In this document: one piece after another, positions 10,257 through 22,674 of the stretch | Numbering within the stretch: the first letter of the stretch is position 1 | Layout: every line of letters begins with the position of its first letter | Source: Mrakia gelida | Taxonomy: Eukaryota; Basidiomycota; Tremellomycetes; Cystofilobasidiales; Mrakiaceae | Assembly: GCA_024345305.1 (NCBI GenBank) | Contig: BRON01000006.1 | Span: 310,001-374,000, forward strand | Length of the DNA stretch: 64,000 bases | Direction: 5' to 3' | Position numbers and translations under genes: made by a program | Notes under the pieces: generated by a model | Seen by the model: the letters and a program-made list of their open reading frames with translations, nothing else | Database searches by the model: none | Told to the model about the DNA's origin: nothing

Positions 10257-13200
10257 TCACCCCCTCCTCCTTCCCTTCTCCCCACCTCCCCCACTCCCAC
10301 CCCCACCACTCCCACTCCCACTCCCAGTAGCAATACTCTTCATCCTCTCCCTCTCCAACTCTAAATGCATACTCACCATCCCCTCCATCTTCAAAATGCT
10401 CGGATCCATTCCGTTCCTCCACGCTTCCACTCCGCCACCCCTCTCTCTCCCTTTCCCACCGTTCCCATTCCCTTCGTTCCCTCCCGTTCCTCCCCCTCCT
10501 ACCCCCCCTCCACCCCGAACCGCCTCCCTCGTCGGCTCCGTCTCAAACGCACTCGCCGGAATAGCCACCACGATCCCACTCTTTGATCTCTTCACCACCC
10601 TCTCCGTCGGCGGTAGGACGGGAGCAGGAGTCTGGTGATGGGGTTTCGGCGATCTCGAGAAGAAGAGTTTGATGGATGCTGAGGCTGATCGAGGGAGGGG
10701 AGGGAGGGTGTTGGTGATGGGTAGGGTTGGATCGAGGTCGAAGAACGAGGGTCCTAATCCGCCTCCTCCGACGACGGGCTGATGGGCAGGACCGAGTGGG
10801 TTGGGGAAGGATGGGAGGTGAGAGGAGGAGGAGGAGGAGGAAGTTGAGCGGCCTTGAGTAGGGTAGGGGTTCGAGAGAGACGGCGAGCCGGGGATGTTTT
10901 GGGTTGGGAGATCGGGAGTTGAGCTTGCCAGGATGGGTGAGTGGCGGAGGTAGGGACTTCGAGGGAGGGAGTAGACGGAGGGGGATTCGGACATGGGGCT
11001 CAGACTTCGTGCTGATCGGAGGGGAGGTGAGAAGACGGGTGAGGATGGCGAGGAAGGGGAGGGCGAGCGGAGGAGGCTAGTGTTGTTGTTGTTGTGTGAG
11101 GAGTACGATCCGTGAGCTCCTGTACGACTGTAGCTTGGTGATGGGAGGGCGGAGAGATCTCCGAGAAAGGATCTACGGTTCTCGTTTGTGGAGATGGAGA
11201 TGGGCGAAGAGATGGAGGAAGGGTGGAGGGAGGTTGGAGACGAAGTGGCGATGGACGGGAGGTTGGAGGGTTTGGGAGAACTGCTTCCCCAGGGGTTGAG
11301 ATTGAGAGCTGGTGGACGACGATGGTTGGCCTTCATCATGGAGATGGGAAGGAAAGGTGCGGGAGCGAGGGAAGGGCCGACGCTGGAACGGAACAAAGGA
11401 CAAAGAGCGGCGAGTCAGGACGTGTCTCGCTTTTCGCGACCTTCCACGAAATCGTTCTGAAAGCTCACTTAACCTCCGTCTCCCCACTCCCATCACTCTC
11501 CAATCCACTCTCCTCCTCCTCCTCCGTCTCTTCCTCGATGCCCTCCCCACCCCAAGAGTTCTCCCTCCGTCCCTGTCCCAGCGTCCCTCGATCCGAACTA
11601 ACCCTCGTCTCCGTCCTGAACTCCCTCAATCCCATCCCCAACCCAGCCCTTCCTCCTCCCACCTCCAGCCCGAGGGTCATCCCACTCTCCGAGTCGGTGA
11701 TGTACTCCTCCTGAGCCGAGTACTCCGAGGGAACGCTGCTGAAGCTCTCCGACCCGCTCACGAGGATCTCCTGTTGTTGCTCGACGAAGAGGGGAGGGTT
11801 GTGAAGCGGAACGACGGGATCGTAGTCCTCGAACGCAGAGGGGTCGAAGTCTCCCGGGGAGGTATAGTAAGGGAGTTCCGATGACGTCGAAGTTGGGAGG
11901 ATCGTCGAAGGAGGGTGCTGAGGAAGAGGTCTCGAAGGCGACGAAGGGGACAGACGCGCCGGCGAGTTGAGGGACGATCCGTAGAACGACGAGAGGCGCC
12001 CGTCGTCCGAGTCTTGGACTCCTTCCGACATGAGAGGGACGACGAGGGATTTCCGAACCGTCGGGAGAGCGGATCTGTACATCTCGGGCGTGGGAGGAAG
12101 AGGAGGTCGATCTTCCATCGCAGCTCCTTCTCGCCCTGCTCCTCCTCCTAGTAGCATCCCACCCCCGCCCTTCCCCTTCCCCTTCTTTCCCTTCGTCCCC
12201 CTCCAACTCTCCTTCACAGGCGACTGTCTTCCCAGCGGAGGACTAGGGAACGACGAGGACGAGTCACTCCCGTTGCTGAGTGGCGGCGAGAGCGTGAGAC
12301 TGAATCCGATCGCTTGAGTGAGGAGATCCGCTCGCCAGGCTTGTTGCTGCTGAGTCTGCTGGGTTGGAGGACCGACGATAGATTTTCGACGGTGGGGTGG
12401 TTTGTGCAGAACGGAGGGAGGGAAGTGGGTCGAAGGAGAGGTGGTGTTGAACTGATCGAGAGGTCGAGAACGGGAGAGGTTGATTCCGTTGCTTCGACTT
12501 CGCTGGGTCGGAAGAAGAGGTTCTGGGTCGAAGTCTCGGGGGGAGAAGTTCGAGAGGTCGAAGCTTCAATGCCAAACGAAATCAAACGCGCGAACGAGTC
12601 AGCAGGGCTCAAGAAAGTCGTCGACGTGTCGAACCCCTCCTAGAACCCGACCACTCACTCCTCAATCCTCACACTCCGTTCCCTATAATCCCTCTTCCTC
12701 TCCTTCCTCAACGTCCTCCCCAACTCATCCTCCTCTCCCGCCTGCCCCCCTCTTCCATGTCCAGTCCTCCCTCCAATCCCTCCCTCCTCATCTCTCAACC
12801 CAGCAGCACCACCAACACTCCTCCCCCTCTCCCTCTCCTTCTCCCCCCCACCAACACCAACACTCCCAAACCACCCTCCCGCCCGACTCCCAAAACTCCC
12901 CAAGCTCAACCCTCCTCCTGAAGCACCAGAACTCAGCGTCCTCCCTCTCCCCTCCTCTCGTTCCCTGCCCTTCAGATTCCCCACCGACCTCGCTCCTCGC
13001 AACACAGCTGCCATCCCCATCCCCTTTGACCTCGAAGTCGAATACTGCTGCTGCTGCCGCTCAGCGGCCTTGGTGCGTCGAGAGGACTCGTCTGCTAAAG
13101 CTGCGAGTTCGTACTCTGATGGTCGACGACAGATGGGTGGGAGGAAGTACGAGTTCGCGTCGAGGAGAGCGCGTTCGGTTCGGTTGGAGGGGGTTGAGAA

Positions 13201-14764
13201 AGGGACTGGGGGGTGTTTGGAAGTTGAGGGTAAGGAGGGGAGGTGGTGGTGGGAGCGATGACGGGGGGTAGTAGGTGGGGAGTGGGACGGAGAGCGCGAG
13301 CGGGATTGGGAGTGGGAGGGTTGGGTCGAAGGAGGGTAGAGAGTTGAGGTTGAGGTTGAGGGGTGGGAGGTTGTGTGTGTGTGGGAGCGAGAGGGTGGAG
13401 GAGTGAGGTCGCTGTCGTCGTTGGTGGGGAAGGCGTAGACGTCGCGTCCAGTTCGATCCTCGTCGTCGTCGTCCGAGGAGGTGGGTTCGTCCTCGATGAA
13501 CTCTTGGGGGTCCGAGTAGGTTGAGAAGCCTGAGATTTCGGAGATCTCTCGTCTCATCCCTGAGCCTGACCCTGGTCCTGCTGAAAAAGGCGACAGCATC
13601 GGCGAGCCGTGTTGGAACGGAGGGGTCCAGGGAGGGAGGGGAGGGGGAGTGGAGACGACCGTCGCGTCGTGTTCCTCGAGAGCTGTTCTGAACGACGCTG
13701 TGCTCGAGGCTGAGGCTGAGCTGGCTGTTCTTGAGCGGTTGCTTCGAGGTGTTGATGGAAGGGGAAGGTTGGGAGGAGGGAAGGGTGGTTGAGCTGTGAA
13801 GGAGGAGCGAAGGGGTGGGAGGTGGATCGTCTCTGCTGTCGGGGATGTGGAGAGGAGCCGTTTGGAGGATCGACGAGGGCGGTAGAGGGACGTGCTCGTT
13901 CCCAATGAAGGGAGTGGAAGATGAGGGGAGGATGGGGAAGGTGAAGGAGAGGGTGGAAGAGGGAGGGAAGATGGTGTCGAAGGCTGAGTTGAAGAGAGGT
14001 GCTGCTGATGGTGCCTTGAGGAGGGGGGGAAGTAGGACGACGCTGAGGAGGGTTGTCGAGGCGACCGAGAGGGCGAGGATGGGAAGTAGGGTGTTGAAGG
14101 TGAGAGATGAGGCGAGGTAGGTAGGTACCCGAAGGAAGAACGAGGGGGAGGTGTCTGGCGAAGAGAGAGAAGGAAGGAAGGAAGTTGAACGAGGTCAGCC
14201 TCCTCGACCAAACGGAACGAGAGATGTCGACGAAACAAAACTGACCTCGAGCAAAAGTGCCTGCAGATTTTCCTCTGATCCTTCTCCGTCCATATCTACA
14301 TCTTCTTCTCCTCCAACCCGTCTCGTTCTCCTCAACCTGTCCAAGCTGTCTGGTCTTCTCCCTCCCCCTCCTTCTCCAGCTCGACTCCTGATGGACGACG
14401 ACCTCGACGAAGACGATCCTGCTCCCTCTCCGTTGTTGATGTTCCCTCTTGAGCTCATGTACGAAGACGGCGACGAAGAAGATTGTTCCCTTCCTTTTGC
14501 GTTGATCACGAGTTGTTCGAAGTTCGACGGGAGAGAAGGGGGAGTCCAAGGAGCTAGAGAGGATGGCGAGAGGGACGTGGGCGCGGAGGAGGACGAGGAA
14601 CCGATGGATCGAAGGGAGGGGGTCGACTGCTTGACCGTCGTTCTTCTCAAACTGGGAGAAGGCGAGACTGAAGCGTTCCAACGTCGAGGAGTGGAGGAGG
14701 AAGGAGAGGACGAAGAAGGAAGGCCGTTGGAAGAACAAGCTGAGGACAAGGGAGAGGAAAACAT
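10257..14764 (-). CDS. Large Ser/Pro-rich, mostly disordered protein, function unknown
   Basis: Four exons: 14246-14764, 12659-14154, 11469-12563, 10257-11382, joined in phase to 1,412 codons including the stop. The three introns are 86-95 nt. No known domain recognised. Composition is Ser, Pro, Arg, Gly and Thr rich, with His- and Asp-runs, poly-Asn and poly-Ser tracts and a Gly-rich C-terminus. Two less biased segments deserve attention: AWRADLLTQAIGFSLTL near the middle of exon 3, and RRPPALNLNPWGSS plus VKRSKSGIVVAIPASAF in exon 4. Red-yeast proteins of this kind are often labelled proteophosphoglycan by composition alone, which says little. No signal peptide or membrane segment seen, so a cytoplasmic or nuclear scaffold is one possibility. 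Frame continuity over three splices supports the model. Confidence 0.65.
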
Positions 14765-15093
14765 GGGCGGAGGCGGGAGGCGAGATAGGGGAAACGGGGG
14801 AGGTGGGGCGGCCGATGTAGAGTCTTTAGTCTTCTAGTACTGATGATGCTGATGTGCATCGCTTGGAGGGGGACGGGCGAGAGGTGAGCTGCTAGAAGAA
14901 GGGAAGAAAGGGAAGAAAGGGAGGAAGGGGGAGGGAAGGGCTCAACGAGGCGTGTCAGCTTCGTTCCCTTCAGAATCATTCTCAACGCGTTGACTCGCTC
15001 AAAAGAGAGATCGAAGCTCGAGAGGATCGAGTCTAGACCTCTCTCCGCGGGCCTAGAGAGTCACAGGGAGAAAAGCAGGCAGGAAGGAGGGTC
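14765..15093. other. Divergent promoter region
   Basis: 329 bp between the start of the disordered-protein gene (minus) and a candidate start at 15094 (plus). Purine-rich gggaagaaag repeats lie near 14900. No TATA box recognised. Confidence 0.4.
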
Positions 15094-15788
15094 ATGGGCG
15101 AGAGAAAGGAAGGAGGCGTGATGAGCTCGACCTTTCCCTTTTCAAGCTCGACGACGAGACCTCCTTTTCTTCTCCTTCCTCACCGCATTCTTCTCCTTTC
15201 GCCAGAATCTTGAGCGGAAGCTGATAGTCTGAATGACGCCTGCGTCTTGCTGGTACAACAAGGACTCCCACCTCCCGTTTCCTCCGTAGGCACAGGTTCA
15301 AAAGGGACGAGGGAAGGAGGGTGTCGAGCTCACCTTCTTCAAACGAGCTCGAGCTCTCCTTCGCCGCATTACCCTCCGTGAGTTCTTGTTTCTCGAACGA
15401 GGAGGCACCTTAAGCCCTCATACTGCCAGAGCTCTCGGACTCCGCCTCAAAAAATGCTTCTCCAAGCCAGAGGGAGGTGCTCTTCATCAACGTCGAGCTC
15501 ACCACCCTTCCTTCCCTCCCTCCCGCTCTTCTCATCTCCCTTCCCTTCCTTCGCGACGATCCATCAGACCTCAAGCCCTCAGGCACGATATTCTCGACAT
15601 CATCATCAGCATCGCATCTTCACCTTCTCTATCCCAGTTCCTCACCGGCGGTCCCACTGCACCTCTTCAACAACCTCGACTCTCTCCCCTCCCCTCCTCC
15701 CCTCCTTCCTCCTCCTCCCTCTCCACACCTCGGCCCAACCCCCACCTCACCCCCTCGGATCAACCCCTCAAACACCAAGTTTCATTAA
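15094..15788 (+). CDS. Unrecognised small spliced gene (tentative)
   Basis: Candidate exons 15094-15117, 15206-15226, 15296-15377 and 15430-15788 join in one frame. They give MGERKEGG, NLERKLI, then VQKGRGKEGVELTFFKRARA and LLRRITL, then SDSASKNASPSQREVLFINV. The middle part reads like coding sequence although no single ORF shows it. Splice signals fit (GTGATG, GTCTGA and GTGAGT donors; CCAG and ACAG acceptors), but the GTCTGA donor is weak. In the last exon a second frame (DILDIIISIASSPSLSQFL, near 15590) also looks coding, so another intron and a different 3' end are likely. No family recognised and no signal peptide seen. Exon borders and stop are provisional. Confidence 0.35.
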
Positions 15789-16081
15789 AAGATCGACCTC
15801 GATCAACCTCAAAAACAACGCCTCCCTCCCATCACGTTCGTGCCTCGACGCACGATGTCGCTTTCCTCCGTCTCTTTGAAGTTTGTGGACGCGTTCGGCC
15901 ACTGTTTACACTGCGATGTTGCCGAACCCCGGCCGGAACTGAGGTGGGGTGGGTGAAAAAAAGGAAGGGAAGGAGGGAAGGCCAGCGTGGGCGATGTTTC
16001 TTTGCTTTGTTGATCCTCAACGTCCATCTCCCCCCTCCTCCCTCCCTCTTCTCTTCTCGTTTTCTCTTCGGTTTCCTCAAG

Positions 16082-18971
16082 ATGGTTTACCTCTCCCTCA
16101 CCTCCCTCCTCTTCGTCCTCCCCTCCCTCGCGACCACCGTCCTCGCTAGTCCTGCTCGTCTCGCCGAGGGAGGAGCGGGGGAGGTCCAGTTGTCCAACGC
16201 TGAGAGGTCAGTTCGTCGCGCTTTTTTTTGCTTCTGGCTCTCTTTGTGTCGTTCGTTCGTTCGAGACGCTGATCAGCTTCGGGTTGTGATGATTCTAATG
16301 GGATGGGTGGAACAGGTTCGCACGAGGTCTCAACCCCGCCAAACCAGCCAAGAAGTTCATCGAGAAGAAGCATGGAAGCAGGACGAGGAGCGCAAAGCGA
16401 GCTACGACGAGCGGAGTTGCTATCCCTGTGGGGACTACTACGATGTTTGGGGGACAGGCCTGTACGTGTCCATCTTTTCATCTCATTTGGGACGCGAGCT
16501 CACTTCCTGGCTTCCTTCGACTTCGTTTTCGCACAGACGTCAACAAAGGACTCGTCGGGTTCGGTACCCTCGCTGCTGATGCAAAGGATTCTCTTGGGGA
16601 GACTATTGGAGGGTGAGTTCATTGCGAGCTCGTTTTTTCGATTTCATCGGGTTGAAGAAGAGGGGCTGATCGTTTCGATTTTGCAGTATCGGATCAGCAA
16701 TGGAGTTCGTCCCTGGGTCCTGGGCTCGAAGTGGAACGTCCAACCTCTACACTGGAACCCTGTTCATCCCCTTTCCCCTTCCCTTCCTCCCTCCATACCT
16801 GCACACCTCCTAACATCTCTTCCTTCTCTCCTCATCGCGTCGCAAGGATCACCCAACCTGACGTGCGTTGATCGACTTTTCTTTTCGCCTCGCGACGCGG
16901 CGAACACTCCTGACCTTTTTCCTTGGCTGATATGTGTTCGGTCGTCGTTTGATCTAGCGAGGTCACAACACCGATACCACTACGGACTACGTTGTCCGAC
17001 AGCAGTACTTCGATATCACCCTCACGCCCAACTACGATACTGCTGCTCAGACGTTCGCTGAGGGAAGGACGAGTGTTTCGTTGGCTTACAAGAAGTCTTT
17101 GTTGTACTCGGATGCTGCTGGTGGGGGTTCTCCCTTTCCTTCCCCCCGAAGCTCTCTCTGCGAGGAGAAGAGATATAACGAGACTGACCTCGTCCTCCTC
17201 CTCTCCTCAACAGGCGTCGCCGTCTCGGGACTCGACGCGCTTGGAGTTCGACCCGCAACGGCCGACTCTCCCGCGCTTCCTATCGCTTCGAGCACTTACG
17301 ACCATCTTTCTCTCGACGCGGAGGGACTCGTCGTTAACGCCGACGGAGTGAGTCCAGTCTCCCTTCTTCGATCCACCTTCAAGTCGACTTCGACTGACTC
17401 CCTCCTCTCTTCGTTCCTTCTTGCTCGCAGACCTTCTACGTCAGCGACGAGTACGGACCTTACATCTGTAAGTCTCTCCACCTTCTTTGCCTCTCTCCTG
17501 AATGAAAAGTCGTCTTTGACCCCGACTCGCTGTCGACCTCGCCTCGCAAAACAACAGACCACTTCTCCTCCACCGGCTCCCTCATCTCGACCATCGCTCC
17601 TCCCGCTGCCGCTCTCCCCATGAAGAACGGAGCCCTCTCCTTCACTTCCGACGCGTTCCCCGATACTGGTCGAGCTCCCAACCAAGGTTTCGAGGTCAGC
17701 TCTTTCCCTCGTCCTCCCGCTCTCTCATTCTCCTCGTTCTCGTTCTCGTTCTTCCCACTTACCCCCATCCTTCCCTCCTCTTCCTTCTCCAGGGTCTCAC
17801 CCGCTCTCCCGACGGCTCCAAACTCTGGGCCGTCGCTCAGTCAGGAATGGTCCAGGACGGAGGATCGGCTCAGGACAACAAGTACACACGGATCTTCGGT
17901 TGGGACTTGACGACCTCGACCCCGACCCTCGTGGAGGAGTACGTGTTCTTGCTTCCTGTGACGAACGGGAAGTCCAAGGCTTTGGCTACTAGTGAGTTTG
18001 ACGACACGGCTCGCGATCATATCCTTCTCGTCGAGTCTCGTCGTTCTGACTTTCGGTTCTCGTTTCGCGATCAGGCGATTTCCGATGGCTCAGCTCGGAT
18101 TCGGGATCGACTACGTTCATCCTTCTTTCGAGGGATGGAAAGGGAATGGGGAACGATGATTCCGAGTCGAAGCACAAAGGTACGAAGACCTCACTTGCTC
18201 GCTTAGCTCGAGACGACTCGAACTGACGCGTTCGATTCCCTTGCGTCGTCGCAGATTTCCTCCTCATCTCCACCTCCGGAGCCACCAACATCGCCAGCAC
18301 CGTCTACTCTACCTCCGTCACTCCCGTTGCTCCTGGAGGAGTCCTCGTCTCTGGAGTCACGTCAGTCCCTCCCTTCCTCAAACCTCTCCTTCTCCGCGTT
18401 CCCATTCCAACCTGACGCGTCTCTCCCCTTCCTTTCTTTCTCTCTCGCCCTTCTTCTCCCCACAGCGCCATCACCCCCACCTCCTTCATCGACATGATCG
18501 ACGACTCCGAGCTCGCTCGATTCGGTCTCCAAAACGGAGGAGCCTTCGATGAGACCTTGATCTCAGGCAAATGGGAGTCCTCGGCCCTCGCAAGCTGCTT
18601 GGATCCTCTCTACCCCAACGACTACTTCCTCCTCAGTTTGAGCGATAACGACTTCATCACTAGCAATGGGTTTGAGGCCGGAGCGGCTTACTCGGATGGT
18701 GAGTCGTGGAACGTTGGACGAGACGGATCGAACGCGTCGAGCGTCGAGCTTTTGGACTAGACTTTCGCTGACCCGACCGACGTTTGGGGGTTGTGCTCGC
18801 TCGCAGCTTACGGAAAGGAAGTTAACACTCAGATCTTGGTTTGGAGGATTACTGTGAGTCTCTTAAATCTCGCTTGAGACGTAATGAAGTCACGACCTGA
18901 CGCGTCCGTTCCCTTTGGGTTTGCTCTTTGTTTCCTCGCAGCTTCCCAACAACGCTGGAACCGTCGCTTAG
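16082..18971 (+). CDS. Secreted esterase-like-activity-of-phytase family protein
   Basis: It begins with a signal peptide (MVYLSLTSLLFVLPSLATTV, then LASPA). Spliced exons give features of the beta-propeller-like family called esterase-like activity of phytase: YDHLSLDAEGLVV, TFYVSDEYGPYI followed by YHFSSTGSLISTIAPPAAAL, NQGFEGLTRSPDGSKLWAV, and LLSLSDNDFITSNG near the C-terminus. These are typical of secreted fungal members, some associated with phosphate-ester hydrolysis. The activity of this protein is inferred, not shown. Introns are short and many contain CTGACGCGTC. The last codons read AGTVA then TAG at 18969. Convergent with the mitochondrial-repeat gene downstream. Confidence 0.8.
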
Positions 18972-19807
18972 ATTAATCGAACTGTATTAGGCCTACTATA
19001 CTACTTGTCTTCTCGAACTTTGAACCATCGGACTCCCCCACCTCTTAGCTCGCTCAACCACACGCACACCCACGCTCGTTTCTCATCCTCACACTCGTTC
19101 TCCCCTTCACTCTCGTTTTCGGATCGATTTTTTCTCTCTAATGGTTTGGATTCTTCTTGCTCTAAGAGGAGCAGACTAGTCAGGATCGAGGAGAAAAAAG
19201 TCGACGCGACGAAGACACGAACGAACCTGGTCCGTCTCGAGCGAAAAGCGGATGCTGAAGATCCGAGTGAATTCCTAACGACGGGTGAACTACTTGAGCT
19301 TGGAAGAGTCGAGGGGGCCGGTGAGCGAGCTGAGGGAAGGTGGGGAGGAAACGTCGCGTCAGTTTGAGAGGACGACGAGCGCGACGAAGAAGGAAGACAG
19401 CAGACGAAGAGCTCACTTGGTTCGGCTGGGTGAAGGTCAGAACTGAGGTTTGTGATGGGGAAGAGGACGCGTCGTTCGTTGCGGTCGTGAGCTTCGAGTG
19501 CGAAGTGAAAGAGAGAAGGAAACGAATCAGCTAGAGAGGTGGGTACGTCGCGAAAGGCAGGCGAACGAGACTTGACGCACTCGTGAAAGAAGAAGGTCGC
19601 AGAAGCAGGGAGTCCCAGCTTGAGGCAGTAACGGCTATGGAGGAAGCGGTATTTGAACTACTCGTGGATTCCAGCTGGAGAAAAGAAATTGGACAAGAGG
19701 GGCGAAGAACGATCAGCACGTCCTCGTCTTCGATCCGAAACGCAACGCAACGCGAAGGGCTCAAGGAAGCATCAGAAACTCACTAGGCATCGGCAAGGTC
19801 ATCCTCG
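18972..19807. other. Convergent intergenic region with minus-strand splice-like signals
   Basis: 836 bp between two convergent stops. On the minus strand there are good donor/branch/acceptor sets (a GTGAGT donor near 19785; GTGAGC near 19414 followed by CTGACGCG and CTCAG), but no sustained coding frame. A spliced 3' UTR of the minus gene or a non-coding transcript would explain it. Confidence 0.35.
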
Positions 19808-21506
19808 TTAGTACTCAGAGGTTTCAGGTACCCAGTACTCTCCTGTCTTCAGCAGCCTCCCGACCTCGTCCCAAGTCGCCTTCCCTACCAGCAGCTGCAG
19901 CCTGACCTCCAGCCGGTAGTACGCGTTCGCGTCGGGAGCGTGGAGAGTCCGAAGATGAGGGTTGTTGACGAGGCGAAGGGCGGAGACGAGAGCTGAGGCG
20001 ATCGCTCGAGGTTGGATGGAGAGGGCGGTGCTTCCGTAGAGGGCGTGAGCTTGATCGGCGAAGAAGTCGAAGAGGTCGTCCCAGGCTCCCATTAGGTTGA
20101 GGCAGTCTTGGTAGGCTTCGTAGTTTTCGTCCGTAAGGTTGGCCGTGGTGGCTCTGAGTTCCTTCCATGTCGAGAGAGCTTGAGGGAGATTGCCGCTGAG
20201 AAGAAGAAAGGGGAGGGAAAGGAGACGACGCGTTTGAGTCAGTTCAAGAGAAGGTGGGTCTCAGACGGGGGCCGGGAAGACATAGCTCGATAGATGCTAA
20301 CCTGTACCCACACCCCTCAAAGAACTGGAAGAGAATAAACAAATACGTCAGTCACGTTCTCTCGTCAAGCGAAGGAAAGAGAGGCGCGTCGTCGGAAGAA
20401 AGAGACTCACGCCGGTCACTGATTCTTGATCGATCCCAACGCCTCCTTCTGACCTCATCGCTCTCCAGATCTCCTCTCCCTCCTCGTACTCCTCCGCCTG
20501 GTTGTGCGCGATCATAAGCGCGTTCGAGCCTCTGATGGTGGTGATGTCCTTCTCGACCTCCTGCATGACTTGATGGATCGAACGAACGACTGTGAGGTAT
20601 CGAACGCGAGCGGCGTCGGCCTTGGAGCGACTGGCGTGAGTGGGAGGTCCTGACGACGAGCTGGCCTTGTCGAGATCTTGTCGGTAGGAGAGGGAGTACA
20701 CCTCGAGGAGGGCGACGAGAGGGGTCCGTTCCCGTGAGAAGATGCCAGGGGCGTAGACTCGACGCGCGTTGGAGAGGAGGAACCGGAGGATGTCTTCCGG
20801 ATGTGGTGGGGGACGGATCCGAGAGGTGAGCCCAGCGACGAGATCGTAGACGACGAGGGAGACGAGCGTCCGGGTTTCGGCCGCGCCTCGATCCAGCTCC
20901 GTGACTCGAAGGATCCACTGAGCAATCTCGACTCCTTCCCTGAGACTCTTGGCCGGCTTCATCAACAGCTCTACGATCTCCTCAGCTTCCTCCCTAGATC
21001 CAGTCACCTGGATACCTCTCCGGCCGTCGAGGACCTCTCGTATGTGGGCTGAAGGCACGAGAGGCGGCGAGGAGGGATGGGCCGTTTTGCGGTCGCGAAG
21101 GAATTCAAGGAGGGAGAGGGAGGTGAGGTTGCCGGGGAGGAGGTCATTAGGGAGTTGAGGGTCACGGGGTGCATAACTGAATCGTAGGTTTCGCCGCTGG
21201 AACGGTTTTTGAGGGAGAGCTTGAGGGGAGGAGGAGAAGGAGGGCGGAGGAATCTGAGAGCCAAAGCAGAGCAGCTCGAGGTCAGCTCCTTTTGACCTTT
21301 CTACACGACATAAATGAGACGACTTATACGATACTCACATGCGTTGAAGGTGGTGGAGGCCTTGAAGACGGATTGGTGGAAGATGGAGGGTAGAGGAAGT
21401 CGTGACGATCGAGTGCTGAGCTCGACCAACGAAGAGATGGCGCTCGACTGGCCGTTCCGAGGAAGCGAGGGAAGATGTTCCTGGCGTGGGAAGAGAAGGA
21501 GAGCAT
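19808..21506 (-). CDS. Mitochondrial PPR/TPR-like helical-repeat protein, paralogue 2 (intact)
   Basis: Exons (minus) 21339-21506, 20411-21253, 20302-20324, 19808-20197, all in phase. Exon 1 encodes a strong mitochondrial presequence (MLSFSSHARNIFPRFLGTAS, then RAPSLRWSSSA). The mature part includes LLEFLRDRKTAHPSSPPLVP, VEIAQWILRVTELDRGAAE, HPEDILRFLLSN, VVRSIHQVMQEVEKDITTI and EEIWRAMRSEGGVGIDQES. After a 23-nt microexon (FFEGCGY) it continues with GNLPQALSTWKELRATTANL and ends KATWDEVGRLLKTGEYWVP. The alpha-helical repeats suggest a pentatricopeptide-type RNA-binding protein of the matrix; this is inferred. Exon 1 (56 codons) and exon 3 (23 nt) match the lengths in the gene at 36-1892, showing duplication after the introns existed. 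Introns are 85, 86 and 104 nt. Confidence 0.75.
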
Positions 21507-22674
21507 GTTGATACCCTCCCGACTGGTTTGGGCGGGAGCGAAGGGAAAGGGAAGGAAGAGAAGGCGAGCGGGGGAAGGAAGGAAGGGAGATGGAGGTCGG
21601 GAACGAACCGAGCTCACCTCCTTCTCCTGCGCTTTTGGGTTCGCTGCCTCCGCCTTTCAGAAAAAAGTACTTCCTTTCTCTATCGGAGCCTTCTCTCAAA
21701 TATGCCTCCGCTCTGCTCTCACCGACCAAACCCTAAATTTCTGATCTGCAGCCTGTTCTTTCTTCGGGCGACCTCCGGCTGTTCCCTCCCTCCTCTCCTC
21801 CACCCCTCCCGTCCTCCTCCACCCCTCCCCTTTCCACTGTAACTCTCCCTCAGTCATCTAGCGAGAAGGTCTTCCTTCTCGCTCTTCGTTTTTGATCCAG
21901 AAACCTCGACCTCAGCCTAAAGTCGTCGTCGCGGCTCGCCGAAATTCGAAAACACCTCGACGCGTCAAGCGAGCTTTCAGCAGTTCCTTCCCTCTTCGAT
22001 TCTTCGCACCTTCCTCTTCAAGCAAAGCATCGAAGCACGTTAAAGGGCGAAAGAAAGCCTTCACATCCACCCCTCCATCACCTCGCTCTTCTCAAAATCC
22101 TCCGAACCAGCCAGCTCTCTTGTGCTGCTCTCCCTCTCCCTCTCGCTTTCTCCCTCCCTCCCTCCCTCTCTCGCTCAACACGGAGCCCAGTGGTGCAAGA
22201 GCAATGACTAGAATAAGGGTGTGATGGACGTGTTTAAAAAAGAGGAAAGACCAAAGAAACAGAAGAGAGGGAGCGAAGGGGAGGGAGGGAAGAACGAAGT
22301 TAGATAGTCAAAACGAGCGGGGGTGCGGCGAGGGGAGAGCAAAACGAGAAATGCAACCGAACCGAAGAGGAGAGCGAGAGCAAGTTCAAAGATTCCGGGA
22401 GGGTGGTGGTGTGATATCTAAAACGTCTGTGGTTGGGTGGGTGGGTGATGAGGGTGATGGTGCGAAGAAGAAAGGAGAGGGTAGGCGCGCAGAAAAAGAG
22501 AGGAGAGGGAGGGACGTTTCGTTCGACTGAGCTGCCCCGACTAGGTAGGTGAAAAGGTGTAGGGTTTAGAGAGACGAACGAACGAACTGAGGAGGGTGTG
22601 TAAGTAGGGGTGGAGAAAAAGAAGAGAGGGAAGGAGAGAGAGGGAAGGAAAGGGTTCGTTTCGACGCCACCTGT
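21507..22674. other. Intergenic, 1.17 kb
   Basis: This lies between two minus-strand genes. It holds long pyrimidine tracts (21780-21850, 22120-22170) and a GA/GT-rich stretch near 22240-22560. Short ORFs here look like composition artefacts. No RNA gene or repeat family recognised. Confidence 0.45.

Noticed and set aside
13554..14738. A 394-residue minus ORF overlapping the disordered-protein gene
   Set aside because: It is in a different frame from the splice-supported exons and is a composition shadow of them.
14838..14860. TGATGATGCTGATG, resembling a snoRNA C box
   Set aside because: No D box (CTGA) with flanking complementary ends at a suitable distance was found.
15386..16579. A 397-residue plus-strand ORF
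   Set aside because: It runs through a clear signal-peptide start in another frame (16082) and through several introns; only a short part near 15590 looks coding.
22140..22175. Short CCCT/CCCTC simple repeat
   Set aside because: Ordinary pyrimidine-rich low-complexity sequence common to promoters in this window.
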